A stretch of 50,927 nt of DNA from an uncultured Sphingopyxis sp. Its GTDB lineage: Bacteria > Pseudomonadota > Alphaproteobacteria > Sphingomonadales > Sphingomonadaceae. Shown piece after piece: positions 49,907 through 50,927 of this stretch (position 1 is the stretch's first letter; the number at the start of each line of letters is the position of its first letter). The translations under genes were made by a program, and so were the position numbers. The stretch lies in the NCBI GenBank assembly GCA_937873425.1, contig CALMYE010000303.1, positions 1 through 50,927 on the forward strand, given 5' to 3'. Under the pieces are notes generated by a model, which was given only the letters and a program-made list of their open reading frames with translations, searched no databases and was not told where the DNA came from.

Positions 49907-50927
49907 ATGCAATTTCGTTACAGCGTGGCGGGCTTCGTGCTCGCCGCGACCACCAGCTTTGTGCCGGTTGCTTCAGCGATCGCTGCTGAGTCCGCCATCA
50001 CCGCCAGCTATGATCTTCCTGCCCAGGATCTGTCTTCCGCGCTGAATACAGTGCGCCGAATTTCCGGCACAAACATCGTCTTCGACAATGAAGACGTCCG
50101 ACAGCGAAAGGCGCCGCGGTTGGCGGGAAACTTCACTCCTGAGGAAGCCGTCAGGCGTCTGATCGAGGGATCCGGTCTGGTCGTCCGAAATACGAAAAGT
50201 GCGATTATAATCGGCCGGGCCGGTACACCGCGTTCTCCGGACCAAGTCGAGACAGCCGAGCAGGAGATCACCGTTACGGGATCGCGCATCAAAGGCGCGC
50301 GACTTGCATCGCCCGAGATCAGAATTGATCGCGGCGATATTCAGCGAGCCGGGTTTGGTGATCTTGGCGAAGCCGTGAGATCGATCCCGCAAAATTTCGG
50401 CGGGGGCCAAAACCCGGGGGTCGGGAAGGGCGCTCGCTCTGGTGCAAATACTAACGATAATGTGACCGGAGGTTCCGCCGTCAACTTGCGCGGCCTCGGA
50501 GCCGATGCAACGCTCACCCTTCTGAACGGTCACAGATTGTCTTTTGGGGGTTCGGCGCAGGGCATCGATATTTCCGGTATCCCGACTGAAGCCATCGAGC
50601 GCGTCGAAATCATTCCTGACGGCTCATCGGCGCTTTATGGTTCCGATGCGGTGGCTGGCGTCGTGAACGTCATTTTGCGGCGTTCCTTTGACGGCGTTAC
50701 CGCTAACGCGCGCGTCGGCACGGCAACCGATGGAGGCGGCACTTCGCAGCTTTATCAGATCGTGGCTGGCAAGCAGTGGCAGAGCGGTAACCTGCTCGTC
50801 GCATATGGTTTTCGCCGAAATGAGGAGGTGGATGCAGAGGATCGGGACTATACCAACTATCTCCCGGAACCTTATCCGCTGATCAAAGGGCAGCGCGTGC
50901 ACTCCGCGCTCGTAAGCGGGTCACAAA
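49907..50927 (+). CDS. TonB-dependent receptor with STN signalling domain, partial
   Basis: The frame is open to the window end (340 codons seen). A signal peptide (about 1-27, ending VASAIAAES) is followed by an STN domain: ASYDLPAQDLSSALNTVRRI, then RLIEGSGLVVR. The plug domain begins after EITVTGSRIKGARL with NLRGLGADATLTLLNGHRLS, IPTEAIERVEIIPDGSSALY and GSDAVAGVVNVIL. The STN domain tells the FecR protein that ligand is bound, so the three genes form a surface signalling set. The ligand is unknown. GGGGAGAG lies just before the ATG. Confidence 0.92.
   Translation, partial: MQFRYSVAGFVLAATTSFVPVASAIAAESAITASYDLPAQDLSSALNTVRRISGTNIVFDNEDVRQRKAPRLAGNFTPEEAVRRLIEGSGLVVRNTKSAIIIGRAGTPRSPDQVETAEQEITVTGSRIKGARLASPEIRIDRGDIQRAGFGDLGEAVRSIPQNFGGGQNPGVGKGARSGANTNDNVTGGSAVNLRGLGADATLTLLNGHRLSFGGSAQGIDISGIPTEAIERVEIIPDGSSALYGSDAVAGVVNVILRRSFDGVTANARVGTATDGGGTSQLYQIVAGKQWQSGNLLVAYGFRRNEEVDAEDRDYTNYLPEPYPLIKGQRVHSALVSGSQ

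Noticed and set aside
1-50927. CRISPR array or complete insertion sequence
   Set aside because: No regularly spaced direct repeats and no transposase gene were seen. The G/A-rich tracts are too far apart and too variable for an array.
45146-50927. Type IV secretion channel genes (virB/trb)
   Set aside because: Apart from the VirB1-like transglycosylase, no VirB4 ATPase, VirB10 or pilin motifs occur in any frame that looks coding. They must lie outside the window or be supplied in trans.

Overview
High-GC alphaproteobacterial DNA, most likely from a sphingomonad (Sphingopyxis/Sphingomonas type). This is inferred from protein style, from the DUF736/DUF2493/TrwC-type transfer genes, and from the sigma-FecR-TonB locus at the right edge. 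No taxon-specific marker is present, so the genus is not settled.

Chromosomal part (1-5857). All protein genes lie on the minus strand: a partial secreted protein, a lipoprotein, the glutamate synthase small subunit gltD, the undecaprenyl-diphosphatase gene uppP, a second lipoprotein, and an NAD(P)-binding epimerase-like protein of the complex I NDUFA9 type. A tRNA-Leu(CAG) gene with its own promoter follows on the plus strand.

Integrative element (5858 to beyond the window). A P4-type tyrosine integrase sits directly behind the tRNA 3' end, so the tRNA end is the probable left attachment site. The right end is not seen. Maintenance genes come first (AlpA/excisionase-like HTH, Toprim primase-like protein, ParB-like protein, a 1431-residue methyltransferase/Strawberry-notch helicase). 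A long plus-strand series of DUF932, GHKL-ATPase and unrecognised genes follows. Eight of the plus-strand genes of the element are preceded by a similar G/A-rich tract 50-85 bases before the start codon.

Defence and addiction region (about 25.2-33.2 kb). Two diverged copies of a two-gene module flank a HipBA toxin-antitoxin pair. Each module encodes a bis-aminopropyl-spermidine-synthase-like Rossmann enzyme with GDGD and NPPWG motifs and a ~195-residue partner with a RK...LWGYGG motif. A third, lone partner paralogue lies in a neighbouring minus-strand cluster with a MerR-like regulator, an ImmA/IrrE peptidase and a PIN-like protein. This is the best candidate for an undescribed system.

Transfer region (about 33.6-46 kb). 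It holds DUF736, two DUF2493 paralogues, a small TraC-like protein, a hairpin-rich non-coding stretch that may be oriT, and an AbiE-type toxin-antitoxin locus whose toxin gene is frameshifted. A translationally coupled operon follows: RHH protein, TraD/VirD4-like coupling protein, TrwC/MobF relaxase, VirB1-like transglycosylase. A DUF6499/DUF2285 regulator has a perfect 26-bp palindrome upstream. No type IV secretion channel genes are visible.

Right part (46.5-50.9 kb). A sigma-region-4-like protein and a nucleotidyltransferase-HEPN protein are followed by an ECF sigma factor, a FecR anti-sigma factor and a TonB-dependent receptor with an STN domain. The last three form a cell-surface signalling and uptake locus cut by the window end. 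All functions are read from motifs and remembered families; no database search was run.
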